Positions 44,876 through 54,412 are shown, counted from the stretch's first letter. The stretch is DNA of 64,000 nucleotides from Arachidicoccus sp. (GCA_028283605.1 JAPWKH010000008.1:124001-188000), one strand, 5' to 3'. Numbers and translations: made by a program. The notes: generated by a model from the letters alone, not told the origin.

Positions 44876-45586
44876 TTATATTCCCAGTTTTTCAGTAGCT
44901 AATTTGGCAGCAATCTGGCTTGCATCTTTTTTGCTGTAGCCTTTTCCTTCGGCAATCACAACTTCATCTACAAGTACAGCAATCGTAAATACGCGGCGGC
45001 GGCGATCTACAATTTCGTCGATTGTTTCGAACCTGATCGTTTTATTATTTTTATTGGCCCAGCCAATCAATCTGTTTTTCATATTTATTTCCACCAGTTC
45101 CAGGTCATCTACGGAAAGGTGTGGAATAAGAATATATTGCAATATCCAGTCTTTCGTTTTCGGGTATCCTTTATCCAGATAAACTGCGCCTATCAATGCT
45201 TCCAACGTGTTACCAAAGATTTGACTGTTGCGCAATCCCGAATCGTCTTTATTAAAAAAAGTGAGCTTTTGCAATCCTATTTTTATGGCAATATCATTCA
45301 GTTGCTGGCGGTTTACAATTTTGCTTCGCATTTCCGTCAGGAAACCTTCGTCTTTATAAGGATATTTTTTAAACAGGTAATCGGCAACTATTACGCCTAA
45401 TACGGCATCGCCTAAATATTCAAGCCTTTCATTGTTATCTGTAGTATTTTCTTTTATGGAACGATGGCTAAGCGCTTGTTTGTATAAAATTGTCTTGCCG
45501 GGTTTGATGCCCAACATTAAAGAAAGCTGATTTTTAAAAGATGGCTTTTGTAATCTCTCTACAATTTTATTGACAGTTTTTCGCAA
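44876..45586 (-). CDS. rnc: Ribonuclease III
   Basis: The 236-residue double-strand-specific endonuclease has the signature Asn-Glu-Arg-Leu-Glu-Tyr-Leu-Gly-Asp-Ala-Val-Leu-Gly in its nuclease domain. The second acidic cluster is in Leu-Ile-Gly-Ala-Val-Tyr-Leu-Asp, and a C-terminal double-strand RNA-binding domain ends Ala-Ala-Lys-Leu-Ala-Thr-Glu-Lys-Leu. It processes rRNA and structured mRNAs. It follows fabF with three bases between the stop of fabF and its own start, in the acpP-fabF-rnc order. The strong hairpin between acpP and fabF could be one of its own substrates. Confidence 0.95.
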   Translation of the reverse strand: MRKTVNKIVERLQKPSFKNQLSLMLGIKPGKTILYKQALSHRSIKENTTDNNERLEYLGDAVLGVIVADYLFKKYPYKDEGFLTEMRSKIVNRQQLNDIAIKIGLQKLTFFNKDDSGLRNSQIFGNTLEALIGAVYLDKGYPKTKDWILQYILIPHLSVDDLELVEINMKNRLIGWANKNNKTIRFETIDEIVDRRRRVFTIAVLVDEVVIAEGKGYSKKDASQIAAKLATEKLGI

Positions 45587-45589
45587 ATG

Positions 45590-46843
45590 CTAAGAAATAT
45601 ACTTTTTGAAAATAATAGCCGCATTGTGCCCCCCAAATCCGAAAGTATTGCTCAGTGCAGCATTGACGGTTCGTTGTTGGGCTTTGTTAAATGTAAAATT
45701 AAGTCGTGAGTCAAGTTCATCATCATCAATAAAATGATTAATGGTTGGCGGCACTATATCATGCACCACGCTCTGTATTGCGGCAATTGCTTCAATAGCG
45801 CCTGCTGCACCGAGTGCATGACCTGTCATAGATTTTGTAGAACTGATATTGAGTTTAAATGCATCTTCGCCGAATACCTGCATAATTGCTTTAACTTCTG
45901 CTACATCGCCCAATGGAGTTGATGTGCCGTGCGTGTTGATATAATCAATATCTTCCGTTTGCATATTGGCATCTTTTAATGCCGCATGCATTACATTTTT
46001 AGCGCCTAACCCTTCAGGATGCGGAGCGGTGATATGATAAGCGTCTGCAGTAGCACCGCTTCCGGCAACTTCACAATAAATTTTTGCGCCGCGTTCAATT
46101 GCATGTTCCAGGGTTTCCAATACCAATATAGCTCCCGCTTCGCCTAATACGAAACCGTCTCTTTCTTTATCATAAGGGCGGCTGGCAGTTTTAGGGTCAT
46201 CGTTTCGTTCACTCATTGCCTTCATGGCATTAAAGCCGCCTACGCCAGCTTCGCTGATAACAGCTTCGCTTCCGCCTGTAACCATAATATCCGCTTTGCC
46301 AAGGCGCAACAAATCTAATGACACGGCTATTGCATGCGTGCTGCTTGCACAAGCGCTTACAGTAGAAAAATTCGGCCCGCGCAAGTTGTAGCGCATAGAT
46401 ACATGGCCCGGAGCAATATCCAATATCATTTTAGGAATAAAAAACGGGCTGAAACGCGGAGTGCCATCGCCTCGTGCAAAATCAATTACTTCGTTTTGAA
46501 ATGTTGTCAACCCTCCGATTCCGCTTCCTAAAATTATTCCTATTCTGTCGGGTTCTATGTTTTCTTTATTAAGTCCGGCATCTTTCATGGCTTCGTCAGA
46601 TGCGGCTATGGCCAGTTGTGTAAACCGATCCATTTTACGGGCTTCTTTTCTGTCTATATAGTTCGTGGGATCAAAATTCTTTACTTCACAGGCAAATTTT
46701 GTTTTGAATTTTGATGCATCAAAGAGTGTGATTTCTGCAGCGCCGGATACACCGTTTATCAATCCGTTCCAGTATTCTTCTAAATTGTTTCCTAAAGGCG
46801 TAAGGCAGCCAATACCTGTTACTACTACTCTTTTAGTTTGCAT
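45590..46843 (-). CDS. fabF: Beta-ketoacyl-ACP synthase II (FabF)
   Basis: The 417-residue condensing enzyme extends fatty acyl chains with malonyl-ACP. It has the active-site Cys165 in Ser-Ala-Cys-Ala-Ser-Ser-Thr, a catalytic His in Asn-Thr-His-Gly-Thr-Ser-Thr-Pro-Leu-Gly-Asp, and a second in Thr-Gly-His-Ala-Leu-Gly-Ala-Ala-Gly. The N-terminal Val-Val-Val-Thr-Gly-Ile-Gly and the full length are typical. It is the middle gene of acpP-fabF-rnc. A -7 box (TAAATTTG, 46888-46881) just after the hairpin may give it an additional start point. Confidence 0.96.
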   Translation of the reverse strand: MQTKRVVVTGIGCLTPLGNNLEEYWNGLINGVSGAAEITLFDASKFKTKFACEVKNFDPTNYIDRKEARKMDRFTQLAIAASDEAMKDAGLNKENIEPDRIGIILGSGIGGLTTFQNEVIDFARGDGTPRFSPFFIPKMILDIAPGHVSMRYNLRGPNFSTVSACASSTHAIAVSLDLLRLGKADIMVTGGSEAVISEAGVGGFNAMKAMSERNDDPKTASRPYDKERDGFVLGEAGAILVLETLEHAIERGAKIYCEVAGSGATADAYHITAPHPEGLGAKNVMHAALKDANMQTEDIDYINTHGTSTPLGDVAEVKAIMQVFGEDAFKLNISSTKSMTGHALGAAGAIEAIAAIQSVVHDIVPPTINHFIDDDELDSRLNFTFNKAQQRTVNAALSNTFGFGGHNAAIIFKKYIS

Positions 46844-46889
46844 AATTTTTAATGTGTTTCTTCTGAAATTTCATTTCTTACAAATTTAA

Positions 46890-46934
46890 TATAAGCCCGC
46901 CCACGATAATGATTTACCGCGTGACGGACTTATA
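46890..46934 (-). other. Strong stem-loop between acpP and fabF
   Basis: TATAAGCCCGCCCACG (46890-46905) and CGTGACGGACTTATA (46920-46934) form a stem of about 15 pairs with one bulge and two G-T pairs, around a 14-base loop. No T run follows on the minus strand, so it is more likely an RNA processing or stability element than a terminator. RNase III, encoded downstream in the same operon, is a natural candidate to cut it. Confidence 0.65.
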
Positions 46935-46970
46935 TAAAAATGGAAATATCCTCAAATATTTTCAGAAATA

Positions 46971-47207
46971 TTACTTGGCGTGTTCTTCCAAATAAGATAT
47001 TGCCTGGCCCACGGTTGTGATGGTCTCAGCTTGTTCATCGGGAATAGAAATGTTGAATTCTTTTTCAAATTCCATTATAAGTTCCACCGTATCCAAAGAG
47101 TCGGCGCCTAAATCGTTTGAAAATGAAGCTTCGTTGGTTACTTCTGATTCTTCTACTCCCAGTTTGTCAACAATAATTTTTTTTACTCTTGTTGCGATGT
47201 CTGACAT
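46971..47207 (-). CDS. acpP: Acyl carrier protein
   Basis: The 78-residue acidic carrier protein holds growing acyl chains on a phosphopantetheine arm. The attachment serine is Ser37 in [10 protein letters not shown]. Length and helix pattern are normal. It is the first gene of acpP-fabF-rnc with a good promoter 26 bases upstream. The hairpin that follows may let acpP mRNA accumulate above fabF, which would suit the high demand for ACP. Confidence 0.97.
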   Translation of the reverse strand: MSDIATRVKKIIVDKLGVEESEVTNEASFSNDLGADSLDTVELIMEFEKEFNISIPDEQAETITTVGQAISYLEEHAK

Positions 47208-47232
47208 TGTAAATAATTTTTAGTTACGGGCA

Positions 47233-47261
47233 CAAAAATATAATTTTTAATCAATTGACAA
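47233..47261 (-). promoter_or_regulatory. Promoter of the acpP-fabF-rnc operon
   Basis: On the minus strand TTG (47261-47259) lies 18 bases upstream of TATTTTTG (47240-47233), close to the ideal Bacteroidota -33/-7 layout. Transcription should begin near 47229, giving a leader of about 22 bases. Confidence 0.6.
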
Positions 47262-47428
47262 TGCATTACAGGGTTTTTGTTTTTCAATAAAAACAATCCG
47301 TTGCTGTTTGCCGTGCAAAACGGCATCCTAAGCACAAATTAAGGAAGATTTACCTAAAGTACAATTATTTATAGTAGAAAATAATTAATTTTATTCCCTT
47401 ATTTATCAGCTTATTATTTCTCTTTGCA

Positions 47429-47869
47429 ATGGCGATACAGATTATAGATTATGGCACACCCGAATATTCCCAAATGATACAGCTGAGACATGCGGTATTG
47501 AGAAAGCCATTGGGCATTGAATTTGAAGAAGGCGAGCTGGAAAAAGACAAAGAGGATATTCTTATCGGATGTTTTGAAAACGATAAATTAATCGGTTGTT
47601 GTTTGCTAAAAAAAGAAAATAACAACATTATCAGGCTAAGACAAATGGCCGTACACAACGGATTGCAGGGTAAAGGCATCGGCAGAGCCCTTTTGGGATT
47701 CGCAGAAAATCTTGCACATGATTTCGGATACAGAAAAATGATTATGCGCGCCCGGAAAGCTGCAATCGGTTTTTATGAACGATTAGGCTATGAATGTGTT
47801 GGAGACGAATTTATTGAAGTAACAATTCCACATTATATAATGGAGAAAAACCTGAAGAGAAAAATTTAG
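47429..47869 (+). CDS. GNAT-family N-acetyltransferase
   Basis: The 146-residue single-domain protein has the acetyl-CoA-binding motif A Gln-Gly-Lys-Gly-Ile-Gly-Arg-Ala-Leu (about 76-84), preceded by Met-Ala-Val-His, and the Ala-x-x-Phe-Tyr-Glu-Arg-Leu-Gly-Tyr motif B (about 110-121). Acetyl-acceptor unknown. It converges on the next gene with seven bases between stops. Confidence 0.88.
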   Translation: MAIQIIDYGTPEYSQMIQLRHAVLRKPLGIEFEEGELEKDKEDILIGCFENDKLIGCCLLKKENNNIIRLRQMAVHNGLQGKGIGRALLGFAENLAHDFGYRKMIMRARKAAIGFYERLGYECVGDEFIEVTIPHYIMEKNLKRKI

Positions 47870-47876
47870 TGGATGG

Positions 47877-48362
47877 CTAATATTTGCCGTAGCGTAATTT
47901 TTCGTTCAAAAGCACTCTCAAAGACCCTATAAAATCATTGCTCATGCCGTCTTTCGGAAAAAGAAAAAAAGAGCGGGCATTAAAGTATAAATGAAAAAAT
48001 TGTCCTGATTCGAAATAATTGGAAAATTTTTCCCATTCCCAATGGACATATCCTTGAATGTTTTCTAAAGTAATTCCCTGCTCATTAAACGTTGCCTTAA
48101 ATCTCTCGGTAAAAGTTTTATTGGCTTTGCGAAAAATAATGTTTGGCATTACAAACCAAAAGATAATAACAAGCGAAATCCATAATAACGAACAAAGCAA
48201 AAACGCTTGCGGGCGAATCTTATGCAAACCGTACATCACCGCCGCTATAATGGCGAAAATATTTACTGCATAAGCCAGCACCTTAATTTCCGGACGGGAG
48301 ATAAAATGCAGCCGCAGCGCTTGTAAAACTTTTGATTTGTTGTACTGAAAATCGTATTGCAT
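47877..48362 (-). CDS. YcxB-like membrane protein
   Basis: The 161-residue protein has two membrane segments (about 27-47 and 52-73) followed by a soluble domain with Asn-Glu-Gln-Gly-Ile and Trp-Glu-Trp-Glu-Lys-Phe-Ser-Asn-Tyr. It ends with Phe-Leu-Phe-Pro-Lys-Asp, a general layout shared with YcxB-like (PH-fold) proteins of unknown function. No operon partner is evident. Confidence 0.65.
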   Translation of the reverse strand: MQYDFQYNKSKVLQALRLHFISRPEIKVLAYAVNIFAIIAAVMYGLHKIRPQAFLLCSLLWISLVIIFWFVMPNIIFRKANKTFTERFKATFNEQGITLENIQGYVHWEWEKFSNYFESGQFFHLYFNARSFFLFPKDGMSNDFIGSLRVLLNEKLRYGKY

Positions 48363-48468
48363 TATGCGTTCAAAAGTAAAGGATAATTTTTATTAAGAAT
48401 ACCATTCATCAAAAAGATATTTGACAATTCGGCTATATAAGTATTTTCGTTTTTAGTAAACCAAAAAC

Positions 48469-49120
48469 ATGATTATGACTCAATCTAAAAACAACAACCT
48501 GCAAACAATCGGAGGAATTTCATTATTGATTATTTTTTATTTGCTTGCTATTTATTCAGGATATTTAGGGAAATTATTTCTGCATACAAAGGATAAAAAC
48601 ATATGGACAACATGGTCTTTAATTCTTTCACAAACAGCAACGTGGTCAACGCTTGGAATTGTCGCACTCTATGCTCGAAAAGTTGAAAAACAGCCATTCT
48701 TATTATGGAAGACAAATATGTATGGTGGCAATTATACTATTCGCACTCATTATTATTCTCGTATCGCTTTTTTAGTACCCACTTTGTCAATTCATTATAA
48801 GCCATTTAGGCACAGTGAACTGCTTCCAATTATCATTGCTCTTGACATATTTTATTCTTATATGACCTACAACAGCGGGTATTGCAGAGACTTTATTCAG
48901 AGGTATTTACTTTCACGTTACTTTTTTTCGTCCGACACTTTCGATAATTATTGCAGCGTTAATTTTCAGTTCATTTCATCTTGGTTGGGGTTCATTACAA
49001 GAATTAGTATCATCTTTCTGGATTGGATTGGTCTTTGGATTTTTTTATTGGAAATATAGAAATTTAAAACTGCTGATTACTATTCATTTTTTATGGGATT
49101 TAATAAAATACATTAATTGA
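48469..49120 (+). pseudogene. CPBP-family intramembrane protease, frameshifted remnant
   Basis: The first frame (from 48469) encodes an N-terminal membrane helix and a basic loop. The protease core lies in another frame toward the 3' end: Thr-Ala-Gly-Ile-Ala-Glu-Thr-Leu-Phe-Arg-Gly, then Ser-Ser-Phe-His-Leu-Gly-Trp-Gly, then Thr-Ile-His-Phe-Leu-Trp-Asp, ending at TGA 49118-49120. These are the three CPBP motifs, with Glu-Thr in place of the usual Glu-Glu. Homology shifts frame at least twice between about 48710 and 48880, including an in-frame TGA before motif 1, so it is probably not functional. It ends 18 bases before the M1 peptidase start. Confidence 0.75.
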
Positions 49121-49137
49121 TAATTCAATCTTATTTT

Positions 49138-51078
49138 ATGAAAAAAGTATATCTCTGCCTATCTCTTGCAAGCCTTATCAGCACAGCTTTTACGCAAACC
49201 GATACTTCGAAATATAATCACAACGAAGCTTTTGCACCGGGCTTTTATACCTATAACGGCAATGAATACAGAAGTGCGAAAGGCGCACCGGGCGCAAGTT
49301 ATTGGCAAAATAAAGTTGATTATAATATTGATGTAAAACTCGACACTTCCAAAAAACGCATCGATGGTTCGGTACAAATCAATTATACTAATAACAGCCC
49401 GGATAATTTATCTTATTTATGGCTGTATGTGGAGCAAAATATTTACCGGGAAGACAGCCGAGCAGAAGCTACTGCAGATATTCGTGGCAATATGAAAAGA
49501 TATGCTGCAAAAACTTTTACGCAAGGCGATGAAATAAAATCTGTTTCAATTACCATAAACGGAAAAACGCTTCATCCGAAATATACTATTACAGATACGC
49601 GAATGCAAATTCTATTACCTGAAGAATTAAAAGCAAAAGGCGGCAAACTGCAAATTAATATTGATTATGGTTTTGATATTACTGAAAAAGGAACGGACAG
49701 AATGGGGAGAATGAATACCAAAAACGGTTGGATATACGAACTGGCACAATGGTATCCGCGCATGTGTGTTTATGACGATATCGAAGGCTGGAACACATTG
49801 CCATACTTAGGCGCAGGTGAATTTTATCTGGAATACGGAAATATTAATTATACTATAACTGCTCCTTCAGACTTGGTGATCGTAGGATCCGGCGTACTGC
49901 AAAATCCATCTGAAGTTTTAACCGCACAGCAACAACAAAAACTGGCGCAGGCAAAAAACAGCGATGCTGCCGTAACAATTCATTCTTTGCAAGATGTACA
50001 AAGCGGAAAAGATAAATTAAACAAAGCCGAACTTACCTGGAAATTCCAGTGCAACAACACGCGCGATGTAGCATGGGCTGCTTCCAGAGCTTTTATCTGG
50101 GATGCCGCAAGAATTAAAATGCAAAGCGGCAAAATTATTTTAGGGCAATCCGTTTATCCCGAAGAATCAAAACCTGTATGGGACAGTTCTACTTATTTCA
50201 CACAACAGTCCATTGCCATCAATTCCATGTGGTGCGATTTTCCTTATCCCGTAGCTACAAATGTTGCCGGCATTGTCGGCGGTATGGAATATCCCGGCAT
50301 TGTATTCTGCGAAGCAAAGCAAGACAGCTACAAAGAATTCTGGTTTGTAACGGAACATGAGTTTGGGCACAACTGGTTCCCGATGCTGGTAGGATCTAAC
50401 GAAAGAAAATATGCATGGATGGATGAAGGCTTCAATACTTTTACAAACTATGTTACATCAAGAATTTTTGAAAACGGCGGTTATAACAACGAGCCGGATA
50501 AATATAAAATTGCCAAAAGATTTTTCAGCGGAAGAGAAGAATCTTTGATGACCATTCCCGATGTAGTACAGCCTTACACATTGGCCGATGTCGGTTATTA
50601 CAAACCCGCAGTCGGCTTGCTGATTTTACGAGATGTAATTTTAGGCCACGATAGATTTGATTTCGCTTTTAAACAATACATAAAAAACTGGTCGTATAAG
50701 CATCCTGCGCCTTACGATTTTTTCCATGCAATGGACAATGCTTCAGGAGAAGATTTATCATGGTTCTGGCGCGGCTGGTTCTATAATACATGGGTAATTG
50801 ACCAAAGTGTAAACAGCGTAAAATATAACAATGAAGACACGGCAAAAGGCGCATTGATAACAATAGAAAACATCGGGCAAATGCCACTACCCATAAAATT
50901 AAAAATAGATGAAAGCAACGGCAAAACAACAGAAATACAATTACCCGTAGAAATATGGCAACGCGGCAGCAAATGGACATTCAAAGCAAATACAACCTCT
51001 GCCATTAAACAAATAATCATCGATCCAAAGCATGAATATCCCGATGTAAATCCGGATAATAATGTGTGGATAAAGTAA
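49138..51078 (+). CDS. M1-family zinc metallopeptidase, secreted
   Basis: The protein has about 646 residues from the ATG at 49138; an in-frame ATG at 49117 lacks a clean signal peptide. The signal peptide ends near Ala-Phe-Thr-Gln. The gluzincin site His-Glu-Phe-Gly-His (about 407), with the third zinc ligand Glu 19 residues after the second His, is complete, so an active aminopeptidase is expected. The N-terminal beta domain is of the M1 type. It is probably periplasmic or exported and used in peptide breakdown. No operon partner. Confidence 0.9.
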   Translation: MKKVYLCLSLASLISTAFTQTDTSKYNHNEAFAPGFYTYNGNEYRSAKGAPGASYWQNKVDYNIDVKLDTSKKRIDGSVQINYTNNSPDNLSYLWLYVEQNIYREDSRAEATADIRGNMKRYAAKTFTQGDEIKSVSITINGKTLHPKYTITDTRMQILLPEELKAKGGKLQINIDYGFDITEKGTDRMGRMNTKNGWIYELAQWYPRMCVYDDIEGWNTLPYLGAGEFYLEYGNINYTITAPSDLVIVGSGVLQNPSEVLTAQQQQKLAQAKNSDAAVTIHSLQDVQSGKDKLNKAELTWKFQCNNTRDVAWAASRAFIWDAARIKMQSGKIILGQSVYPEESKPVWDSSTYFTQQSIAINSMWCDFPYPVATNVAGIVGGMEYPGIVFCEAKQDSYKEFWFVTEHEFGHNWFPMLVGSNERKYAWMDEGFNTFTNYVTSRIFENGGYNNEPDKYKIAKRFFSGREESLMTIPDVVQPYTLADVGYYKPAVGLLILRDVILGHDRFDFAFKQYIKNWSYKHPAPYDFFHAMDNASGEDLSWFWRGWFYNTWVIDQSVNSVKYNNEDTAKGALITIENIGQMPLPIKLKIDESNGKTTEIQLPVEIWQRGSKWTFKANTTSAIKQIIIDPKHEYPDVNPDNNVWIK

Positions 51079-51171
51079 TTAATGGAGATAAGCAATTTAT
51101 ATTAATATTTTATATATGTGGAATAAATCAAAATCTTCCTAAGGTTATTCTGATAATAAGCAATGTTTTTT

Positions 51172-51179
51172 TAAATTTG
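51172..51179 (+). promoter_or_regulatory. -7 element for the sugar nucleotidyltransferase gene
   Basis: TAAATTTG matches the consensus and lies 20 bases before the ATG. The -33 element is weak (TTATTCTG region). Confidence 0.45.
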
Positions 51180-51198
51180 CATTTTCCATTACTCAATA

Positions 51199-52191
51199 AT
51201 GAAAGCAATTATTCCGGTTGCCGGTACAGGCGCACGATTAAGACCGCATACGTATACACAACCAAAAGCATTATTGCCATTGGCAGGAAAAACCATACTT
51301 GATTTTATTATAGATCAGTTATCCGGCGCAGGTATCAGCGAATTTATTTTTATAATAGGCTATCTTGGCGAAAAAATTGAAGAATACGTATCACAAGCAT
51401 ATCCTTCTTTACAATGCCATTACGTGTTTCAAGCCGAAAGAAAAGGAACAGGGCAAGCTGTTGCATTAGCAAAAGATATTGTAGGCAACGATGAAGTTTT
51501 TATTATAATGGGCGATACCATTTGCGATTTCGATATCAAAGAAGTATTGAACAGCCCTACTTCGATGATTGGTATTCAGAAAGTAGGCGATCCGCGCGGC
51601 TTTGGCGTAGCAGAAATTGATGAAAACGGTTTTGTAACTTCACTGATAGAAAAGCCAAGAATCCCGCTCAGCAATATGGCGCTCGTAGGATTATATAAAA
51701 TCAAAGAAACGGATATATTGTTCCGCTGCTTATCACATATTTATTCTGAAGATATTACCACAGAAGGCCAGTATCAACTTACAGATGCTTTGCATTGCAT
51801 GATTAATAATGGCGCTCAGATAAAAAGTTTTAAAGTAAAGCATTGGTATGATTGCGGAAGGAAAGAAACTTTATTAGAGACAAACGCGCTGCTCTTAAAA
51901 AAGTATGGCAACAATATTCACAGTACGGCATCTATCAATAATTCCATTATTATTCCACCGGTCAGTATCGGCGCAGATAGTGAGATAACTAATTCCATTG
52001 TAGGCCCGCATATCGCCATAGGCGCTAATTCCAATTTGGAATATTCAATAGTGAGAGATTGTATCATCGGTTCTTTTTCAACTTTGCATGAAGTAGTATT
52101 GGATAATTCTTTAATTGGAAATGATGCAAGCGTAAAAGGATTGATAAGAACACTTAATATAGGCGATAATACAGAAATAGATTTCGGGTAG
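51199..52191 (+). CDS. Sugar-phosphate nucleotidyltransferase
   Basis: The 330-residue enzyme activates a sugar 1-phosphate with an NTP, giving an NDP-sugar for glycan synthesis. The N-terminal Rossmann-like half has Gly-Thr-Gly-Ala-Arg-Leu-Arg-Pro-His-Thr and Pro-Lys-Ala-Leu-Leu-Pro. The C-terminal part has hexapeptide repeats of a left-handed beta-helix (Ile-Ile-Ile-Pro-Pro-Val-Ser-Ile-Gly-Ala, then Ile-Gly-Ala-Asn-Ser). The sugar specificity cannot be decided. It precedes the GH76 gene by 44 bases. Confidence 0.85.
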   Translation: MKAIIPVAGTGARLRPHTYTQPKALLPLAGKTILDFIIDQLSGAGISEFIFIIGYLGEKIEEYVSQAYPSLQCHYVFQAERKGTGQAVALAKDIVGNDEVFIIMGDTICDFDIKEVLNSPTSMIGIQKVGDPRGFGVAEIDENGFVTSLIEKPRIPLSNMALVGLYKIKETDILFRCLSHIYSEDITTEGQYQLTDALHCMINNGAQIKSFKVKHWYDCGRKETLLETNALLLKKYGNNIHSTASINNSIIIPPVSIGADSEITNSIVGPHIAIGANSNLEYSIVRDCIIGSFSTLHEVVLDNSLIGNDASVKGLIRTLNIGDNTEIDFG

Positions 52192-52235
52192 AACTTCTCT
52201 CTTAGTTTCTGCGTTTAAAAATAAAATAGACACCT

Positions 52236-53525
52236 GTGAAAAAATATATAGCAGTAATATATTTTGTACTCGGAGGATTCTGTGCAAATGCGCAAAATAA
52301 ATCAGATAATAAACAATATTTCGCCGACCGCGATGTTTTTCCTTCTTATACCATAACCGACACATGGGCAGCGTATGATGCCTTCAACCAATATTTTTTT
52401 GACAAGCAAACGCATACTTACAAGTTGAATACCGATACGCAAGACGGCGCCAATACCAAAGCCACTTTAGGAGCAGTATGGACACAAGCAACGTATTGGG
52501 ATATGGCAATGAATGCCTATAAACTGGCAGTTAAAGAAAAGGATTCAGATAAGCAGGCAAAGTATAACTATTTAGTAAATCAGATATTTCAGGGAGATAG
52601 CACTCATTACGTAAGTTTTGACTGGAATAATCAGGACTCACAAAACGGATGGTTCATATATGATGATATTATGTGGTGGACAACTTCGTTCGCACGCGCA
52701 TACGGCATTTTTAAAGATTCTAAATTTCTGACACTCGCCGACCAAAGTTTCTGCCGCGTATGGCACGGCTCTTACATTTTAAAAGACAGAGGTTCGTATG
52801 ATAAAAAGAATGGTGGAATGTTTTGGCAATGGAATTCGAGAAATCCACCGGATAATAGCGATAATGGTAAAATGTCCTGCATTAATTTCCCTACGGTTGT
52901 AGCGGCCGTTACCCTTTATAACAATATACCGCTATCGGACAGGCAACATAAAACCGATGATAAAAAAGGTTTTAACGGCGATCCGAATTACCCAAGGTGG
53001 CACAGCCGTAATACATATCTTAAAAATGCAAAGGAAATTTATGAATGGGGCGTAAACAATTTGTTTGACAAAAGTACAGGAAACATTGCCGACAACCGGC
53101 ACGGAAACGGTGTAGACTGGAAGGCTACAATGTACAACCAAGGTGCATTTATAGGAGCTTCCTGCATGCTGTATAAAGTTACAGGACAAAAGTACTATCT
53201 TGACAATGCAATACTGGCTGCAAACTATGCAATGAATGTGCTGTCTGCACCGCTTTATATATTCCCTTATAAAGATGGTGAAGAACAAGGTATTTATACC
53301 GCCATTTTTGCACAGTACATGAATTTGCTGGTAAATGACTGTAAGCAGACACAATACTTAAAATGGATACAACGTACCATTGGTTATGGATGGAGTCATC
53401 GGGACGGTCGCGGACTTACAGGAAAAGATTACACCAAAACTCCGTCTTCCGGCATTTCCTGTTATGATGCTTCGGGTATTCCAGCACTTATGCTGCTGTT
53501 TCCTGAGGCAAAGAAAAATTTTTAA
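52236..53525 (+). CDS. GH76-family glycosidase (alpha-1,6-mannanase type)
   Basis: The 429-residue exported protein starts with GTG at 52236. The signal peptide ends Cys-Ala-Asn-Ala-Gln. The (alpha/alpha)6 barrel carries the GH76 acid pair in Ile-Tyr-Asp-Asp-Ile-Met-Trp-Trp (about residue 136), plus Met-Tyr-Asn-Gln-Gly-Ala-Phe-Ile-Gly. GH76 enzymes act on alpha-1,6-mannan, and in Bacteroidota many lie in mannan-utilisation loci. It ends seven bases before the response-regulator gene on the opposite strand, so it may be linked to the next PUL, but no other mannan genes are seen. Confidence 0.85.
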   Translation: MKKYIAVIYFVLGGFCANAQNKSDNKQYFADRDVFPSYTITDTWAAYDAFNQYFFDKQTHTYKLNTDTQDGANTKATLGAVWTQATYWDMAMNAYKLAVKEKDSDKQAKYNYLVNQIFQGDSTHYVSFDWNNQDSQNGWFIYDDIMWWTTSFARAYGIFKDSKFLTLADQSFCRVWHGSYILKDRGSYDKKNGGMFWQWNSRNPPDNSDNGKMSCINFPTVVAAVTLYNNIPLSDRQHKTDDKKGFNGDPNYPRWHSRNTYLKNAKEIYEWGVNNLFDKSTGNIADNRHGNGVDWKATMYNQGAFIGASCMLYKVTGQKYYLDNAILAANYAMNVLSAPLYIFPYKDGEEQGIYTAIFAQYMNLLVNDCKQTQYLKWIQRTIGYGWSHRDGRGLTGKDYTKTPSSGISCYDASGIPALMLLFPEAKKNF

Positions 53526-53531
53526 GACATT

Positions 53532-54377
53532 TTAATATGGACTTGGGTAAGTTCCTGTGAACGATTTTACTCTTTCTTTGTACTCTGATGGTGCCATGTT
53601 GAACTGCTTTGAAAAATGACGGCCAAACTGACTTAATGAATTATATCCAACCTGTTCGGCAACTTCGCTGATGCGCATTTGCCCTCCGGCAATTAATTCG
53701 GCTGCTTTGTTTAAACGAATATGATGAATTAATTCGTTTGGCGCTACTTGAAATACAGATTTAATTTTTCTGTACAGGGTTGGCCGGCTCATGTGGAGCA
53801 AATCTGCCATCTGGTTTACATCAAATTCGAGATTATTCAGATGTTCAAAAATTACATTTTGTATTTCTTCTAAAAATTGCTCCTTGTTTTTGTTCATATC
53901 CATTGAATAAATATGAGACATGGGCGAACTTGTATAAAATTCTTTTATTAAAAATCTGTTTTGAAGCAGGTTTTCAACCTGTACTTCTAAATGTTCGGTG
54001 GAAAAAGGCTTTTCAATATATACGTCTGCTCCTTTTTTAAGCCCGTCTATTTTTGATTGAAAAGCATCTTTGGCTGTTAACAAAATAACGGGGATGTGAG
54101 CAAAATCAGGCCGATTCTTTATCCATGAACAAAGCTCAAAGCCATCAATATCCGGCATCATGACATCACTTATAACGAGATGTACGCATTGGCTTTCCAG
54201 TATGGCACAGGCTTCTTTTCCGTCTATGGCAGTAAGTATATGATAATTGGCTTTAAACAAAACAGATAAGAAAAATAAAATGTCTTCATTATCGTCTACC
54301 AATAATATGGTGGGCAAAACAGTGCCGTTCTTTTTTTCCATATTAGAAAATATTTGTGGTGTAAATTTATTCATCAT
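53532..54377 (-). CDS. Response regulator with AraC-type output (HTCS partner)
   Basis: The protein has about 281 residues from the ATG at 54377. A TTG start at 54416 would overlap the kinase gene by four bases, and the extra sequence is AT-rich and not protein-like. The N-terminal receiver domain has Leu-Leu-Val-Asp-Asp-Asn-Glu-Asp, the phospho-acceptor Asp in Ile-Ser-Asp-Val-Met-Met-Pro-Asp, and the Lys in Ile-Glu-Lys-Pro-Phe. The C-terminal AraC helix-turn-helix includes Gln-Met-Ala-Asp-Leu-Leu-His-Met-Ser-Arg-Pro-Thr-Leu-Tyr-Arg-Lys. It should be phosphorylated by the kinase encoded directly upstream and activate the SusCD genes at 59436-64000. Confidence 0.88.
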   Translation of the reverse strand: MMNKFTPQIFSNMEKKNGTVLPTILLVDDNEDILFFLSVLFKANYHILTAIDGKEACAILESQCVHLVISDVMMPDIDGFELCSWIKNRPDFAHIPVILLTAKDAFQSKIDGLKKGADVYIEKPFSTEHLEVQVENLLQNRFLIKEFYTSSPMSHIYSMDMNKNKEQFLEEIQNVIFEHLNNLEFDVNQMADLLHMSRPTLYRKIKSVFQVAPNELIHHIRLNKAAELIAGGQMRISEVAEQVGYNSLSQFGRHFSKQFNMAPSEYKERVKSFTGTYPSPY

Positions 54378-54412
54378 AATAAATAGGTTTTTTATTAATT
54401 TATTAAGTAAAA

